64,000 nt of DNA from Imbroritus primus (GCF_964332355.1 NZ_OZ201293.1:744001-808000); one strand, 5' to 3'. Positions 33,785 through 43,648 are shown, counted from the first letter of the stretch. The notes: generated by a model not told the origin, from the letters alone. Translations and numbers: made by a program.

Positions 33785-36700
33785 GCTGGTTTCCTTCAGT
33801 GGTGGCAGGTGCCGGTCCCCCATGTTGCTTGAGCGGCTCTGCAAGCGAATCATCAAAATTGCCAAAGCGGCGCAAGGCAATGGGCAGGACGAGGAGAGTA
33901 AAAAGCGTCCCCGTCACGATGCCGCCGACGATGACGCAGGCGAATGGCCGCTGCGTTTCGCTGCCGATACCTTGGGACAAGGCCGCGGGCAGCAGGCCGA
34001 GCCCGGCCATCAGCGCCGTCATCAGGATGGGGCGCAGGCGTATCGCGGCGCCCTCGACAATGGCCTGTGCCACAGCCGCGCCGCCCTGGATGCGGTGGAT
34101 GACTTCCTCGACCATGATCACGCCGTTCTGCACCGAAATCCCTGCCACCGCAATGAAACCCACGGCAGCCGATACGGAAAGATGCAATCCTGCGATACCC
34201 AGCGTGGCGAGGCCGCCGACCAGCGTGAAAGGCACCATCGCCAGCACCAGGCTCGCCAGGCGAACCGAACGGAAGGCCCAGAACAGCAGCGAGAAGATCA
34301 GCAGGGCCGTGATAGGGATGATCACGATCAAGCGCTGCACTGCGCGTTGCGAGTTCTCGAACTGCCCGCCCCATGTCAGGGTGTAGCCAGGCGGCAGCTT
34401 GATCTTCTCGGCAACCGTCTGGCGCGCTTCGGCGACGAAGGTACCCTGGTCGCGCCCCAGCAGATTCACTTTCACGATCACCAGGCGCGACCCGGCTTCG
34501 CGGAAGATGCGTGAGGCGCCCTGACGTACTTCGATGGTCGCGACATCTTCCAGGGCAATGGTCGCGGGACCGCGCGCCGCGTCACTGTCCGGCAGCGTCA
34601 ACTGCAGGCGGCCGATCGCATCGATGTTGTTGCGATGGCGTTCTGCGAGCCGGACCACGACATCGAAACGGCGGTCGCCATCGAAGTAACTCGTGACGGC
34701 GGCGCCCGACATCGACTGATGTATCAGCGTATCGACATCGTTGATCGAAATGCCGTAACGCGCCAGCCGCTGGCGGTCAGGAGTAATGACGATCTCGGTC
34801 TGGCCGCCGATGCGCGTGGCATCGACATCCGTGGCGCCACGGATCCGGCTGATGACCGCGGCGACCTGCGCAGCTTTCTCGTCGAGAATGTCGAGGTTGT
34901 CACCCGTGATCTTGGCGACGATCTCGCCACGGAAGCCGGACAGAGATTCCTCGACGTTGTCCTGGATCACCTGTGAGAAATTGGTCGAGACGCCCGGGAT
35001 GACCGCAAGCTGGTTGGACATGTCCGCGACCAGGCGTTCCTTGCTGGGGAAACGCCATTGCTTGCGCGGCGCGAGTTCAACCAGGAGCTCCAGGTTGTTC
35101 GGCCCCTTGGCGTCCGATCCGTCATCGGGGCGGCCAACCTGGCTGATGACCTTGGTGACTTCAGGATAGGCCAGCAGCTTGTGGCGGACCACGCGCTCCA
35201 CTTCCTTGGTCGTGCCGAGCGCAGCCGAGGTCGGCAGCGTCACCGTCAGCCAGATATTGCCTTCGTCCAGCTTGGGCAGGAACTCGCTGCCCAGGCGGGG
35301 AGCAAGCACAAGGGCCAGCACGACCGGAATTGCAGAGAGCAGCAGGATGCGGCCGGCATGCTGCATCGAGTAGGCGACGATCCGCTGGTAGCGTGACTGC
35401 AGCCAGTCGAGCCACGGCTTGTGCTTTTCCACCAGTGCCCGGCGCTGCAGGACATATGACAGCAGCGTGGGCAGCAGGGTAAAGGTCAGGATCAGGGCGC
35501 CGAGCAGTGCAAAGCTCAAGGTCAGCGCCACAGGGGTGAAGATTTTTCCTTCCACGCGCTGAAAGGTAAAGATCGGCACGAAGGCGAGGATGATGATCGC
35601 CTTGGAGAAGATCACCGGTCGCGAGAGTTCCGACATGGTCCGCTGCAGGATGCTCATGCGCTGAAGGCGATTCTCCGGTGCAGTCGGGTCGCCGTGCGCG
35701 GTCTTCACCGCAAGGCGCACCATCAGCGCCTCCACGATGACCACCGCGCTGTCGATGATGATGCCGAAGTCCACGGCGCCGAGCGAGATGAGGTTGGCCG
35801 ATACGCCGCGCGCATGCATCAGGATGAAGGCGAACAGCAGCGACAGCGGAATCATGGTGGCGACAATCAGCGCGGCCTTCCAGCTCGACAGGAAGAGCAC
35901 CAGAACGGTCACCACCAGCAGGGCGCCGATCAGCAGGTTCTCCGCCACGGTCGAAACGGTATGGCGGACCAGTTCGGTGCGGTCATAGATCGGCGTGATT
36001 TTCACGCCGGCGGGCAGGCGCGCTTGCAGCTGGACGATGCGCTCCTTGAGCTCTTCGTTGATCTTGGCCGGATTGCCTCCCTTGGTCATCGAGACGATGC
36101 CTTCGACGATGCTGTCCTGTTTGCCGACCGCCACGATGCCAAACCGCGGACGCTCGCCCGCGCGCACCACGGCAACATCGCCGATAGTGATGGCGCGCCC
36201 TTCGCGCGCGGTGATCACGGTGTTGCGAATATCGTCGATGCTGCCGTACAAGCCGCCGGAGCGCACGACCAGAGAAGTATCCCCGCGCTGCAGCAGGCCG
36301 CCCCCGGTACTGCCGTTACCATTGGACACGGCTTCGTTGACTTGCCGCAGGGTCACCTGGTACTTGCGCAGCGCCTGCGGGTCGGCCTCGATCTGGTATT
36401 CACGGATGGCGCCGCCGAAGCTGACGATGTCCGCCACGCCCGGTGTCATGCGGAGGAAGGGCCGCACGGTCCAGTCCTGCAGGGTCCGGACCTCGACATC
36501 GGACAGCCCCGGCGCCTGGATGGTGTAGCGATAGACTTCGCCGACCGCCGTCGAAAGCGGAGCCAGTTCTGGCTGTACACCAGTCGGCAGATCGACGGAG
36601 GCCAGTTTTTCCATCACCTGCTGGCGTGCGAAATAATCATCCGTACCGTCGGCAAAGGTCAGCGTGACGATCGACAGGCCGGACATGGTGACCGAGCGCA

Positions 36701-36944
36701 CGTTGGTGAGCTTGGGGATGCCGGCCATCTCGCGTTCGATGGGGAGCGTGACGGTGCGCTCCATGTCTTGCGGGGCCTGGCCCGGCAGTTGGGAAATCAC
36801 CCGCACCTGCACGTCCTGCACATCGGGAAACGCCTCGATGGGCAGCGACGAGAGCGAGAAGCCGCCGACGATGACGAGTGCGGCCGACAGGACCAGCACG
36901 AAGACGCGCTGCGTCAGCGCAAAGGCGATGAGACGGTCGATCAT
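33777..36944 (-). CDS. Heavy-metal-efflux type RND transporter (CzcA/CusA-like)
   Basis: 1055 residues, full length for HME-RND pumps with twelve membrane spans and two large periplasmic loops. N-terminal MIDRLIAFALTQRVFVLVLSAAL, then the family mark LPIEAFPDVQDVQVRVISQLPGQAP. The TM4 motif reads DFGIIIDSAVVIVEA, where Czc/Cus proteins usually have D-G and E-N; the proton-relay Asp is kept. Driven by proton motive force, it exports periplasmic or cytoplasmic substrate through the adaptor and channel encoded beside it. Metal specificity cannot be assigned. ATG 36944, 7 bases after the adaptor gene. Confidence 0.9.
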   Translation of the reverse strand: MIDRLIAFALTQRVFVLVLSAALVIVGGFSLSSLPIEAFPDVQDVQVRVISQLPGQAPQDMERTVTLPIEREMAGIPKLTNVRSVTMSGLSIVTLTFADGTDDYFARQQVMEKLASVDLPTGVQPELAPLSTAVGEVYRYTIQAPGLSDVEVRTLQDWTVRPFLRMTPGVADIVSFGGAIREYQIEADPQALRKYQVTLRQVNEAVSNGNGSTGGGLLQRGDTSLVVRSGGLYGSIDDIRNTVITAREGRAITIGDVAVVRAGERPRFGIVAVGKQDSIVEGIVSMTKGGNPAKINEELKERIVQLQARLPAGVKITPIYDRTELVRHTVSTVAENLLIGALLVVTVLVLFLSSWKAALIVATMIPLSLLFAFILMHARGVSANLISLGAVDFGIIIDSAVVIVEALMVRLAVKTAHGDPTAPENRLQRMSILQRTMSELSRPVIFSKAIIILAFVPIFTFQRVEGKIFTPVALTLSFALLGALILTFTLLPTLLSYVLQRRALVEKHKPWLDWLQSRYQRIVAYSMQHAGRILLLSAIPVVLALVLAPRLGSEFLPKLDEGNIWLTVTLPTSAALGTTKEVERVVRHKLLAYPEVTKVISQVGRPDDGSDAKGPNNLELLVELAPRKQWRFPSKERLVADMSNQLAVIPGVSTNFSQVIQDNVEESLSGFRGEIVAKITGDNLDILDEKAAQVAAVISRIRGATDVDATRIGGQTEIVITPDRQRLARYGISINDVDTLIHQSMSGAAVTSYFDGDRRFDVVVRLAERHRNNIDAIGRLQLTLPDSDAARGPATIALEDVATIEVRQGASRIFREAGSRLVIVKVNLLGRDQGTFVAEARQTVAEKIKLPPGYTLTWGGQFENSQRAVQRLIVIIPITALLIFSLLFWAFRSVRLASLVLAMVPFTLVGGLATLGIAGLHLSVSAAVGFIAVAGISVQNGVIMVEEVIHRIQGGAAVAQAIVEGAAIRLRPILMTALMAGLGLLPAALSQGIGSETQRPFACVIVGGIVTGTLFTLLVLPIALRRFGNFDDSLAEPLKQHGGPAPATTEGNQHA

Positions 36945-36951
36945 TGCGGGC

Positions 36952-38118
36952 TCATTGCTGGGTATGGAGGCGGGCCGTGTATTCGGCGTCGAGCAGCATG
37001 GCGCCTGCGGTGACGACATGCTCGTCTCCCGCGAGGCCATCGCCGACATAGCTATAGTGTTCGCCACGCGTCAGCAGGGTGACAGGGCGGCGCTGGAAGG
37101 TCCCGGGCGCGGACTGGACGAAGGCGTAGGTATAGATACCTTCGTTGACCAGCGCGGTGTTCGGGACACGCACGCCCGAGCCGCTTTCCTGCAGGATCGC
37201 GGCACGCACGAACATTTCCGGCAAGAGCTTGCCCGCCGGGTTGTCAACGCGCGCACGCAGCGCTGCACGCCGCGTGCTGGTGTCGATTACCTGTCCAAGT
37301 TGCGTCACAGTACCCTGGAACTGCTCGCCGGGCCAGGTATCGGTTTCCAGCACGACGTGGCTGCCCTGACGGATGCGGGGCAGCAGTTTCTCGGGCAGAT
37401 CGATCCAAAGCCACAGCCGTTTCGCATTGCTGATGACGAACAGCGAGGCCGGCGCGCCAGGGCTGACTTCCAGCGCCAGCGCTGCGGCACGCTCCATCAC
37501 CACGCCGTCGATCGGGCTGACGATGCGGATCTTCTGGCCCTGCACGGCATGGGCACCACCCAGCTGCTTCAGGCGTAGCGTGGCGCGTGCAGCTTCGGCG
37601 CGCGCCTGTTCCAGGTCGGCGCGGGCAGCCTCGTAGTCCTTGCGCGAGATGGCTTCGCCCGGCCCCAGTTCATCGGCGCGCGTAAGCGCGAGCTGCTTCT
37701 GCTGCACCTCGGCACGCGCTTTTTCCAGTTCCGCGATGGCGGTGCCGGCGTCCGGCGAGTCAATCTCGGCCAGCAGCTGGCCAGCCTTGACTTTGTCCCC
37801 CGGCGCGGCCTTGAGGCTGGTGATGCGGCCGGCGACCGGTGTGCCGACGTGCGCGGTCAGGTCTTCGTCGTACGCGAGCCGGGCGTTGAGTGCGTCGGTC
37901 ACAGGCACCGGTGTCGATGGCAGCTGGGCAGTGCGGATCATGGCCAGCTGGGGCGAGTCTGCAGCAAAACGGATACCTTCGGCGCTCACGCCGGCCTCCG
38001 GCGGTGACGCCGATGCGGCGATCGCATCGTGTGTGGTGCTGCGCCCCAAAAGCAGCCATGCTGCCGTTGCGACCATGGCAAGCGATAGTGTGGCTGTCAG
38101 CACCCACTTCTTGTTCAT
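36952..38118 (-). CDS. RND membrane fusion (adaptor) protein, CzcB-like
   Basis: 388 residues. N-terminal signal-anchor MNKKWVLTATLSLAMVATAAWLLLG, barrel-sandwich hybrid (VGTPVAGRITSLKAAPGDKVKAGQLLAEIDSPDAGTA), helical hairpin (about 125-190; LEKARAEVQQKQLALTRADEL), second lipoyl half (IRIVSPIDGVVMERAA) and beta-barrel domain. Bridges the RND pump and the outer-membrane channel. GGAGAA precedes ATG 38118. No His-rich metal-binding segment as in CzcB is visible. Confidence 0.9.
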   Translation of the reverse strand: MNKKWVLTATLSLAMVATAAWLLLGRSTTHDAIAASASPPEAGVSAEGIRFAADSPQLAMIRTAQLPSTPVPVTDALNARLAYDEDLTAHVGTPVAGRITSLKAAPGDKVKAGQLLAEIDSPDAGTAIAELEKARAEVQQKQLALTRADELGPGEAISRKDYEAARADLEQARAEAARATLRLKQLGGAHAVQGQKIRIVSPIDGVVMERAAALALEVSPGAPASLFVISNAKRLWLWIDLPEKLLPRIRQGSHVVLETDTWPGEQFQGTVTQLGQVIDTSTRRAALRARVDNPAGKLLPEMFVRAAILQESGSGVRVPNTALVNEGIYTYAFVQSAPGTFQRRPVTLLTRGEHYSYVGDGLAGDEHVVTAGAMLLDAEYTARLHTQQ

Positions 38119-38284
38119 GCGTTCTCCAGGATATGCAAGATGGCGAAGCCATCGCGCCCGTGGCTTTCGAGTCGAATCGCCGCGCGGGTGCAAGGAAACC
38201 TTGCCGACTGGTAAGCATTCGGCCATCGGGTAGGCGCTAAGATTACTGAGACAACCTTGCCCGAACCTTGCTGCCTGGAGTGCT

Positions 38285-38962
38285 GTGCGAATACTGATCG
38301 TGGAAGACGACCCCGAACTTGCGGATGGTCTGGCCAGCAGCCTCGCACAGTCCGGATATGCCGTGGATGCGGTGCATTCCGGCAGCTCGGCGTTAAGCGC
38401 CTGTGCGACGACCCCTTACCAGCTCGTCCTGCTCGACCTTGGCCTGCCAGATGGCGAAGGAATGGACTATCTGCGCCAACTGCGGCGCGCCGGATTGCGC
38501 GCGCCCGTGCTCATCCTTACGGCGCGCGACGATCTGCAGGACCGGGTTCGCGGACTGGATGCGGGCGCCGATGACTATCTGACAAAGCCGTTCGAACTAG
38601 ATGAGCTGGAGGCACGCGTCCGTGCGCTGTTGCGGCGGAGCAGTTCGGTCGATGTGACGCTGAATTTCGGTGCAATCACCTTTGATACAGTATTCCGGCA
38701 GGTCACCGTACACGGACGCGAGCTGGAGCTGACGGCCCGCGAACTGTCGGTACTGGAACTGCTGCTGCACCGTCCAGGCAAGGTGGTGAGCAAGCACCAG
38801 ATCATCGAGTCGCTGTACAACTCGGAGCAGGAGGCCAGTCCCTCGGTGGTCGAAGTGTTTATCAGTCGCCTGCGTCGCAAGCTCAATGACGCCGGTGCGA
38901 CCGTCGGCATCCGCGTGCTGCGTGGTCTGGGATACCGTCTCGAGCTGAGCGCACATGCGTAG
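38285..38962 (+). CDS. OmpR-family response regulator (TctD/QseB-like)
   Basis: 225 residues, GTG start at 38285 with TGGAG upstream. Receiver domain with acidic pocket (VEDDP), phosphorylated Asp51 (LVLLDLGLPDG), and Lys in DYLTKPFELDEL; C-terminal winged helix (about 130-222; ELTARELSVLELLLHRPGKVVSKHQI, VEVFISRLRRKL). Divergent from the RND operon, so probably controls it. Overlaps the kinase gene by 8 bases. Confidence 0.92.
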   Translation: MRILIVEDDPELADGLASSLAQSGYAVDAVHSGSSALSACATTPYQLVLLDLGLPDGEGMDYLRQLRRAGLRAPVLILTARDDLQDRVRGLDAGADDYLTKPFELDELEARVRALLRRSSSVDVTLNFGAITFDTVFRQVTVHGRELELTARELSVLELLLHRPGKVVSKHQIIESLYNSEQEASPSVVEVFISRLRRKLNDAGATVGIRVLRGLGYRLELSAHA

Positions 38963-40355
38963 GCTGCTGCCGCGCAATAGCCTGCGGAGCCGGCTGCTTG
39001 GCGATCTCTGGAAGCCGCTGTTCTGCCTGCTGCTGCTGGGCGCCGTGGCGGTGTTCTTCCTGGCGCGTCATATCGGTTCGTCGGTGTACGACCGCTGGCT
39101 GTACGATTCGGCCATGACGCTGGCCGAGCAGGTTCGCGTCGAGAACGGCAAGGCCGTGCTGGATCTGCCCAAGCAAGCCGTCGAGATGTTCGAGTGGGAC
39201 CAAGTGGACCGCATCTTCAGCGACGTGCGTTCCCGCCGTTATGGCCTGATCTTTCGCAACAGCGATCTGCCCCCGCCACCCGAGGAACTGCAACCTGGCC
39301 AGTCGCGCATTTTCCCGCACTGGGTCAAGGGCCATGCGGCGCGCGTCGTGGCGGTCGCCGTGCCGAATCCCGCGGATCCCGCCGATGTGCTGGTGATCCA
39401 GGTCGCGGAAACGATGCTCAAGCGCAATACCCTGGCCACCGACATCCTGGTACTGGTCGTGCCGGTACTGGTGGTACTCGCCTTGCTGGTGGGCATCGTC
39501 GTCTGGCGCGCCGTGGCCACCGGGGTGCGCGCGGTGGACCAGGTGGTGGAGCGGCTCGACAGCTATGGCCCGGACCGCCTGCTGCCGGTCGGCGAGATCA
39601 CGCACGCGCCGGCCGAGGTGCGGCCATTGCTCAATGCCATCAACCAACTGATCCGGCGTCTGTCCGACCTGCAGGATACGCAGCGGCGCTTTATCGCCAA
39701 TGCCGCACACCAGTTGCGTACGCCATTGGCAACGCTGCAGGTCCAGACCGAGCGCGCATTGCGTGAGCCGGATGCGGCGCGCCATGGCCAGGCTCTTTCG
39801 CATGTCCTGAAGGCGGTCACGCGGTCGCGGCACCTTGCGCACCAGTTGCTTATGCTGGCACGCTCCGAACAAAGCGGTGAAAAGGCGTTGCAGATGCAGG
39901 AGGTCGACCTGGCTGTACTGGCGCGAGACGAACTCGAGCGCTGGATCGACAGCGCATTGCAGCAGCATGTCGACATCGGCTACGACGGACCGGAATCCGG
40001 TGTGGAGGTGTATGGTGAGCCGGTACTGTTGCGTGAGTTGATCGGCAACCTCGTCGATAACGCGATTCGTTACGGCAGCGTACGTGACGACGGGCGACGT
40101 GGTGGGGCGGTGACCCTGCGCCTGCAAGTACAGCCCATTATGCTCGTCGTTGAAGATGACGGCCCAGGCATTCCACCGTCGGAACGCACGCTGGTGCTCG
40201 AGCGCTTCTACCGGCGGCGTGGTGCAGGTGGGCAGGGGTGCGGTCTGGGCTTGTCGATTGCGCGCGAGATCGCACAGCGCCATGGCGCCAGGCTGGTCAT
40301 CACCGACCCCCCACAGGGCATGGGCGCCTGCGTCGAGATCCGGTTTGCGGGCTAG
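38955..40355 (+). CDS. Sensor histidine kinase (TctE-like)
   Basis: 466 residues. Two membrane spans (about 21-40 and 163-185) flank a periplasmic TctE/2CSK-type sensor (SSVYDRWLYDSAMTLAEQVRV). H-box with His252 (ANAAHQLRTPLATL), N-box LIGNLVDNAIRYG, G-boxes VEDDGPGIPPSER and GCGLGLSIAREIAQRHG. Partner of the preceding regulator. Convergent with the DUF1269-like gene; a GCAGCCC/GGGCTGC hairpin (40370-40387) lies between them. Confidence 0.92.
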   Translation: MRRLLPRNSLRSRLLGDLWKPLFCLLLLGAVAVFFLARHIGSSVYDRWLYDSAMTLAEQVRVENGKAVLDLPKQAVEMFEWDQVDRIFSDVRSRRYGLIFRNSDLPPPPEELQPGQSRIFPHWVKGHAARVVAVAVPNPADPADVLVIQVAETMLKRNTLATDILVLVVPVLVVLALLVGIVVWRAVATGVRAVDQVVERLDSYGPDRLLPVGEITHAPAEVRPLLNAINQLIRRLSDLQDTQRRFIANAAHQLRTPLATLQVQTERALREPDAARHGQALSHVLKAVTRSRHLAHQLLMLARSEQSGEKALQMQEVDLAVLARDELERWIDSALQQHVDIGYDGPESGVEVYGEPVLLRELIGNLVDNAIRYGSVRDDGRRGGAVTLRLQVQPIMLVVEDDGPGIPPSERTLVLERFYRRRGAGGQGCGLGLSIAREIAQRHGARLVITDPPQGMGACVEIRFAG

Positions 40356-40396
40356 CCTGTGAAGGCGGTGCAGCCCTGGCGGGCTGCAGGGACACT

Positions 40397-40909
40397 TCAG
40401 GGAAATGCCGGGATCGCTGGATCCATGCCCTCGAAGCGCGCTTCCGGATGCTGCCGCTGCAGCATGTTTTCGATTTCCTCGATCTGGCCCGGCGCGGCAT
40501 CGACCATCAGCAGGATCTGTCCGCGCGCGATGGCATCCTCGAAGCGCTTGATGCGCGTACTCCGCGCCGAACTGCCGATCATGCTGGCCGACCAGGCACC
40601 GAACAGGCCGCCAAGCACGGCGAGCACGCCGACCATGCCCCATTGCGGCGTGTCGCCGATGATCGGAAACATCGCGGCGGCAAGGCCGGCCAGGATGCCG
40701 ACGCCGCCGCCGATCATCAGGCCCATCTGTGCGGCGCGCACGATATCGGAGGTCTGCAGGATATTGGCCTCGTGCAGTCCGGACATGTCGGTTCCCTCGG
40801 CTGCGAGAAAGTGAATATGCCGCTCGCTGACGCGTGCCAGCAGAAGATCGTCCATCGTCCGCCGGGCGCTCGCCAGGTCGGGGAGCAGCCAGTAGATGCG
40901 TTTGCGCAT
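40397..40909 (-). CDS. DUF1269-like membrane protein
   Basis: 170 residues, ATG 40909 with AAGGAGA upstream. An N-terminal soluble part (RKRIYWLLPDLASARRTMDDLLLARVSERHIHFLA), two adjacent Gly/Ala-rich membrane hairpin segments (GLMIGGGVGILAGLAAAMFPI and WGMVGVLAVLGGLFGAWSASMIG), then a soluble tail ending in Glu/Pro-rich sequence. The layout matches DUF1269/glycine-zipper proteins common in Betaproteobacteria. Function unknown. Confidence 0.75.
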   Translation of the reverse strand: MRKRIYWLLPDLASARRTMDDLLLARVSERHIHFLAAEGTDMSGLHEANILQTSDIVRAAQMGLMIGGGVGILAGLAAAMFPIIGDTPQWGMVGVLAVLGGLFGAWSASMIGSSARSTRIKRFEDAIARGQILLMVDAAPGQIEEIENMLQRQHPEARFEGMDPAIPAFP

Positions 40910-41099
40910 GGGGGTCTCCTTGAAGGGTGCCCTGGATGAGCCGGCTGCTGCCGGATGGTCTCGAACGCAGCCGGAGTGCATGTACTTGTTGTATGCCAGA
41001 TCACCGTGCACGGCAAGGCACAGTGCCGTTGGCGATTCATTTGTGCCGTTGCATGCCTATAATGAGGGCCACCCCAATACAACGGAGAAAGGACTCGTC

Positions 41100-41975
41100 A
41101 TGGAAAATTCGAACACGCGCGTCGCATTCATTGGTCTTGGTGTCATGGGGGTGCACATGGCCGCACACCTGGCGCGTGCTGGATATACCGTGGCGGTATA
41201 CAACCGGACTCAGGCAAAGGCTGCGCAGTGGGTGCAGGCGAATGGCGGTCGCGCTGCGGCGACGCCGCGCGAGGCGGCGGAAGGTGCGGATATCGTGTGT
41301 GCCTGTGTCGGCAACGACGATGATCTGCGCGCGGTGGTGCTCGGCGAATCCGGCGCATTCGCTGGCATGAAGCCCGGCGCGATCTTCGTCGACCACACCA
41401 CGGCCAGCGCTGATGTGGCGCGCCAGCTCCATGCGATTGCGCGCGAACGCGGCCTGCATTTTGTCGATGCGCCGGTATCGGGCGGCGAGGCGGGCGCCAA
41501 GAACGGTGTCCTGACGGTGATGTGCGGCGGCGATGCCGAACCGTTCGCCACGGCCCAGCCGGTGATTACCGCCTATGCCCAGGCGGTGACGCGCATGGGC
41601 GAATCCGGCGCCGGCCAGCTGACCAAGATGGTCAACCAGATCTGCATCGCCGGCTTGCTGCAGTCGCTGTCCGAGGCGCTGAATTTCGGCCAGCAGGCAG
41701 GGCTTGATATGCCGCAGGTGCTCGACGTGATCAGCAAGGGGGCGGCCTCGTCATGGCAGATGCAGAATCGTGGTCTCACCATGTGCGAGGGCAAGTTCGA
41801 TTTCGGTTTCGCCGTGGACTGGATGCGCAAGGACCTGGGGCTGTGCCTGGCCGAGGCCAAGCGCAACCAGGCGCCGCTGCCGGTGACCGCCCTGGTCGAC
41901 CAGTTCTATGCAGACGTGCAGAAGCAGGGCGGCGGGCGCTGGGATACGTCGAGCCTGATCCGTCGGCTCAAGTAA
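41100..41975 (+). CDS. NAD(P)-dependent beta-hydroxyacid dehydrogenase (GarR/3-hydroxyisobutyrate dehydrogenase family)
   Basis: 291 residues. Rossmann motif FIGLGVMGVHMAAHLARAGY, substrate motif DAPVSGGEAGAKNGVLTVMCGG, catalytic Lys in GAGQLTKMVNQICIAG and C-terminal all-helical domain. Reduces small semialdehydes (tartronate, succinate or methylmalonate semialdehyde) or oxidises the hydroxyacids. GGAGAAAGG precedes the ATG at 41100. Convergent with the MocR gene. It could feed on sulfonate-pathway aldehydes, but nothing in the sequence shows that. Confidence 0.85.
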   Translation: MENSNTRVAFIGLGVMGVHMAAHLARAGYTVAVYNRTQAKAAQWVQANGGRAAATPREAAEGADIVCACVGNDDDLRAVVLGESGAFAGMKPGAIFVDHTTASADVARQLHAIARERGLHFVDAPVSGGEAGAKNGVLTVMCGGDAEPFATAQPVITAYAQAVTRMGESGAGQLTKMVNQICIAGLLQSLSEALNFGQQAGLDMPQVLDVISKGAASSWQMQNRGLTMCEGKFDFGFAVDWMRKDLGLCLAEAKRNQAPLPVTALVDQFYADVQKQGGGRWDTSSLIRRLK

Positions 41976-42000
41976 GGCGCCTCGACTACCATTGTCCGCA

Positions 42001-42029
42001 CCGCATCCCGCGCTTAGCCGGGGATGCGG
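42001..42029. terminator. Stem-loop between convergent genes
   Basis: CCGCATCCC (42001-42009) and GGGATGCGG (42021-42029) form a perfect 9-bp stem, 25 bases after the dehydrogenase stop and overlapping the last codons of the MocR gene. No T-run; bidirectional termination is possible but not certain. Confidence 0.4.
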
Positions 42030-43546
42030 ACCGCAGGATGATCGAGCAGCTGGCTGAGCAGCTTTACCCCTTCCTCGATGCGATCCTCCGCAATCGAACT
42101 GAACCCCATCCTGAAGTAACGGCAGGGCCCGCTGGCGGCATAGAAGTCGTCACCGGGCTCGATGATCACCCCGTGCTTCAGCGCCACTTCGGTGAGCAGT
42201 CGGCTGTCCACGCCAGGCGGTGCTTCCACCCAGAACGACGAGGCCCCGCGCGAATTCTGGAAACGGCATTCTGGCAGATGGCGCAGCAACGCCTCGCGCA
42301 AGACCTGCGCACGCCGCTGGTACACCGGCGTGACCCGCCGCAGCAGCGCATCATGATGGCCAAGCGAGATGAACAGCGCCGTGGCGCGCTGGTTGTTGGC
42401 CGGTGGGTGGCGCAGCATGAAGCGCCGCAGCGCACGCGCCTGCCGGATGACTTCTGGCGGGGCGACGATGTAGCCCATGCGCAGCCCCGGTACGAATGAC
42501 TTGGAAAGGCTGCCGATGTAGATTACGCGGCCATCGCGATCCAGGCTTTTTAGCGCTGGCAGCGGCTGGTCAGTACCAGGGTTCTCGGTATCGTAGTCGT
42601 CCTCGATCAGCACGACGTCATGCTCGGTGGCCTTGGCAAGCAGCGCCTCGCGTCGTTCCATGGGCATGGTCACGGTGGTCGGGCACTGATAGCTTGGCGT
42701 GACGAAGACGTAGTCGCAATGCTCGATGCCGCCGTCCGGCCGCAGGCCTGACTCGTCGATGGGCAAGGGGACCAGTTCCGCACCGCGCATGCTGAAGATA
42801 TTGCGGGCGTCGCTGTAGCCGGGTTCTTCGAGCCCCACGCGCGCGTGCTTCATCAGCAGGTCGGCCAGCAGGTACAGCGCGTTCTGCGCGCCAAGCGTGA
42901 CCATGATCTCGTCCGAACTGGCCCACACGCCGCGCCGCGGCAGGATGTGTTTCTGCAGTTGTTCGATCAGTAGCGGATCGTCTCGGTCGATCAGGTCCGA
43001 GGCCCAGCCGCGGATTTCCAGCACGGCGAGGGCCATGCGGGTGCATTCGCGCCAGTCGGCGGTCGGAAACAGGGCAGGATCGAACTGGCCGTAGATGAAC
43101 GGGTAAGGGTAGCTTTGCCACTCGCGCGGCTTGGCGATAGCGCGCAGGCCGGTCATGTAGCGCATGCGGCCGGACCAGTCCGGCGCGCTGGCCCCATGCG
43201 TCGGGGTACGTGCGATGCCGTGCCCAACGGAGCGGTCGCGCGTCTGGTGCGAGATGATCGGCTCGCTGCGGCCGTCCGGCAGGCGGTCGGCCACGAAATA
43301 GCCGCGTCGGGCCCGCGTGATGATAAAGCCTTCTTCCACCAGTTGCTGGAACGCCAGGATGACGGTGTTGCGCGCCACGCCCAGTTCGCGCGACAGCTCG
43401 CGGCTGGACGGCAGGGCGCTGCCTTCCGGCAACTGGCGGCCGAGAATGGCCGAGACCAGTTGCTGGCGGATCTGGCCCTGCAGGCTGATACCAGACTCGG
43501 GCGACAGCTGGAACAGGCGGTTCCAGAACAGATTCGTGCGGCTCAT
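42014..43546 (-). CDS. tauR: MocR-family (GntR-aminotransferase) regulator, TauR-like
   Basis: 510 residues. N-terminal GntR winged helix (about 20-95; LQGQIRQQLVSAILGRQLPEGSALPSSRELSRELGVARNTVILAFQQL) joined to a fold-type I aminotransferase domain with the PLP lysine in YIGSLSKSFVPGLRMGYI and EEPGYSDARNIF. TauR of Rhodobacter is of this type and activates taurine genes. Here it lies divergent from TauX/TauY-like genes, and repeated CTGGWYCCA-type boxes lie before both those genes and the transporter operon. ATG 43546 is chosen as family-like (MSRTNLFWNRLF). Confidence 0.82.
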   Translation of the reverse strand: MSRTNLFWNRLFQLSPESGISLQGQIRQQLVSAILGRQLPEGSALPSSRELSRELGVARNTVILAFQQLVEEGFIITRARRGYFVADRLPDGRSEPIISHQTRDRSVGHGIARTPTHGASAPDWSGRMRYMTGLRAIAKPREWQSYPYPFIYGQFDPALFPTADWRECTRMALAVLEIRGWASDLIDRDDPLLIEQLQKHILPRRGVWASSDEIMVTLGAQNALYLLADLLMKHARVGLEEPGYSDARNIFSMRGAELVPLPIDESGLRPDGGIEHCDYVFVTPSYQCPTTVTMPMERREALLAKATEHDVVLIEDDYDTENPGTDQPLPALKSLDRDGRVIYIGSLSKSFVPGLRMGYIVAPPEVIRQARALRRFMLRHPPANNQRATALFISLGHHDALLRRVTPVYQRRAQVLREALLRHLPECRFQNSRGASSFWVEAPPGVDSRLLTEVALKHGVIIEPGDDFYAASGPCRYFRMGFSSIAEDRIEEGVKLLSQLLDHPAVRIPG

Positions 43547-43608
43547 GGCGGCATGTGGGAATAGGGTACAGCTTGCATTATGGCGGTGGATCAAAAAAAT
43601 GCATGCTT

Positions 43609-43648
43609 CTGGTTCCACTGGATCCACAAATACCCCGGTCTGGCACTA
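43609..43648. promoter_or_regulatory. Candidate TauR/MocR operator
   Basis: CTGGTTCCA (43609-43617) is followed immediately by CTGGATCCA (43618-43626), then CTGGCACTA at 43640-43648. Head-to-tail repeats are the usual site type for MocR regulators. The same pattern recurs at 45519-45546. Confidence 0.6.

Noticed and set aside
38883..40643. 586-residue minus-strand frame across the histidine kinase gene
   Set aside because: Antisense to a kinase with all motifs; composition (Arg/His/Gln-rich) typical of a shadow frame.
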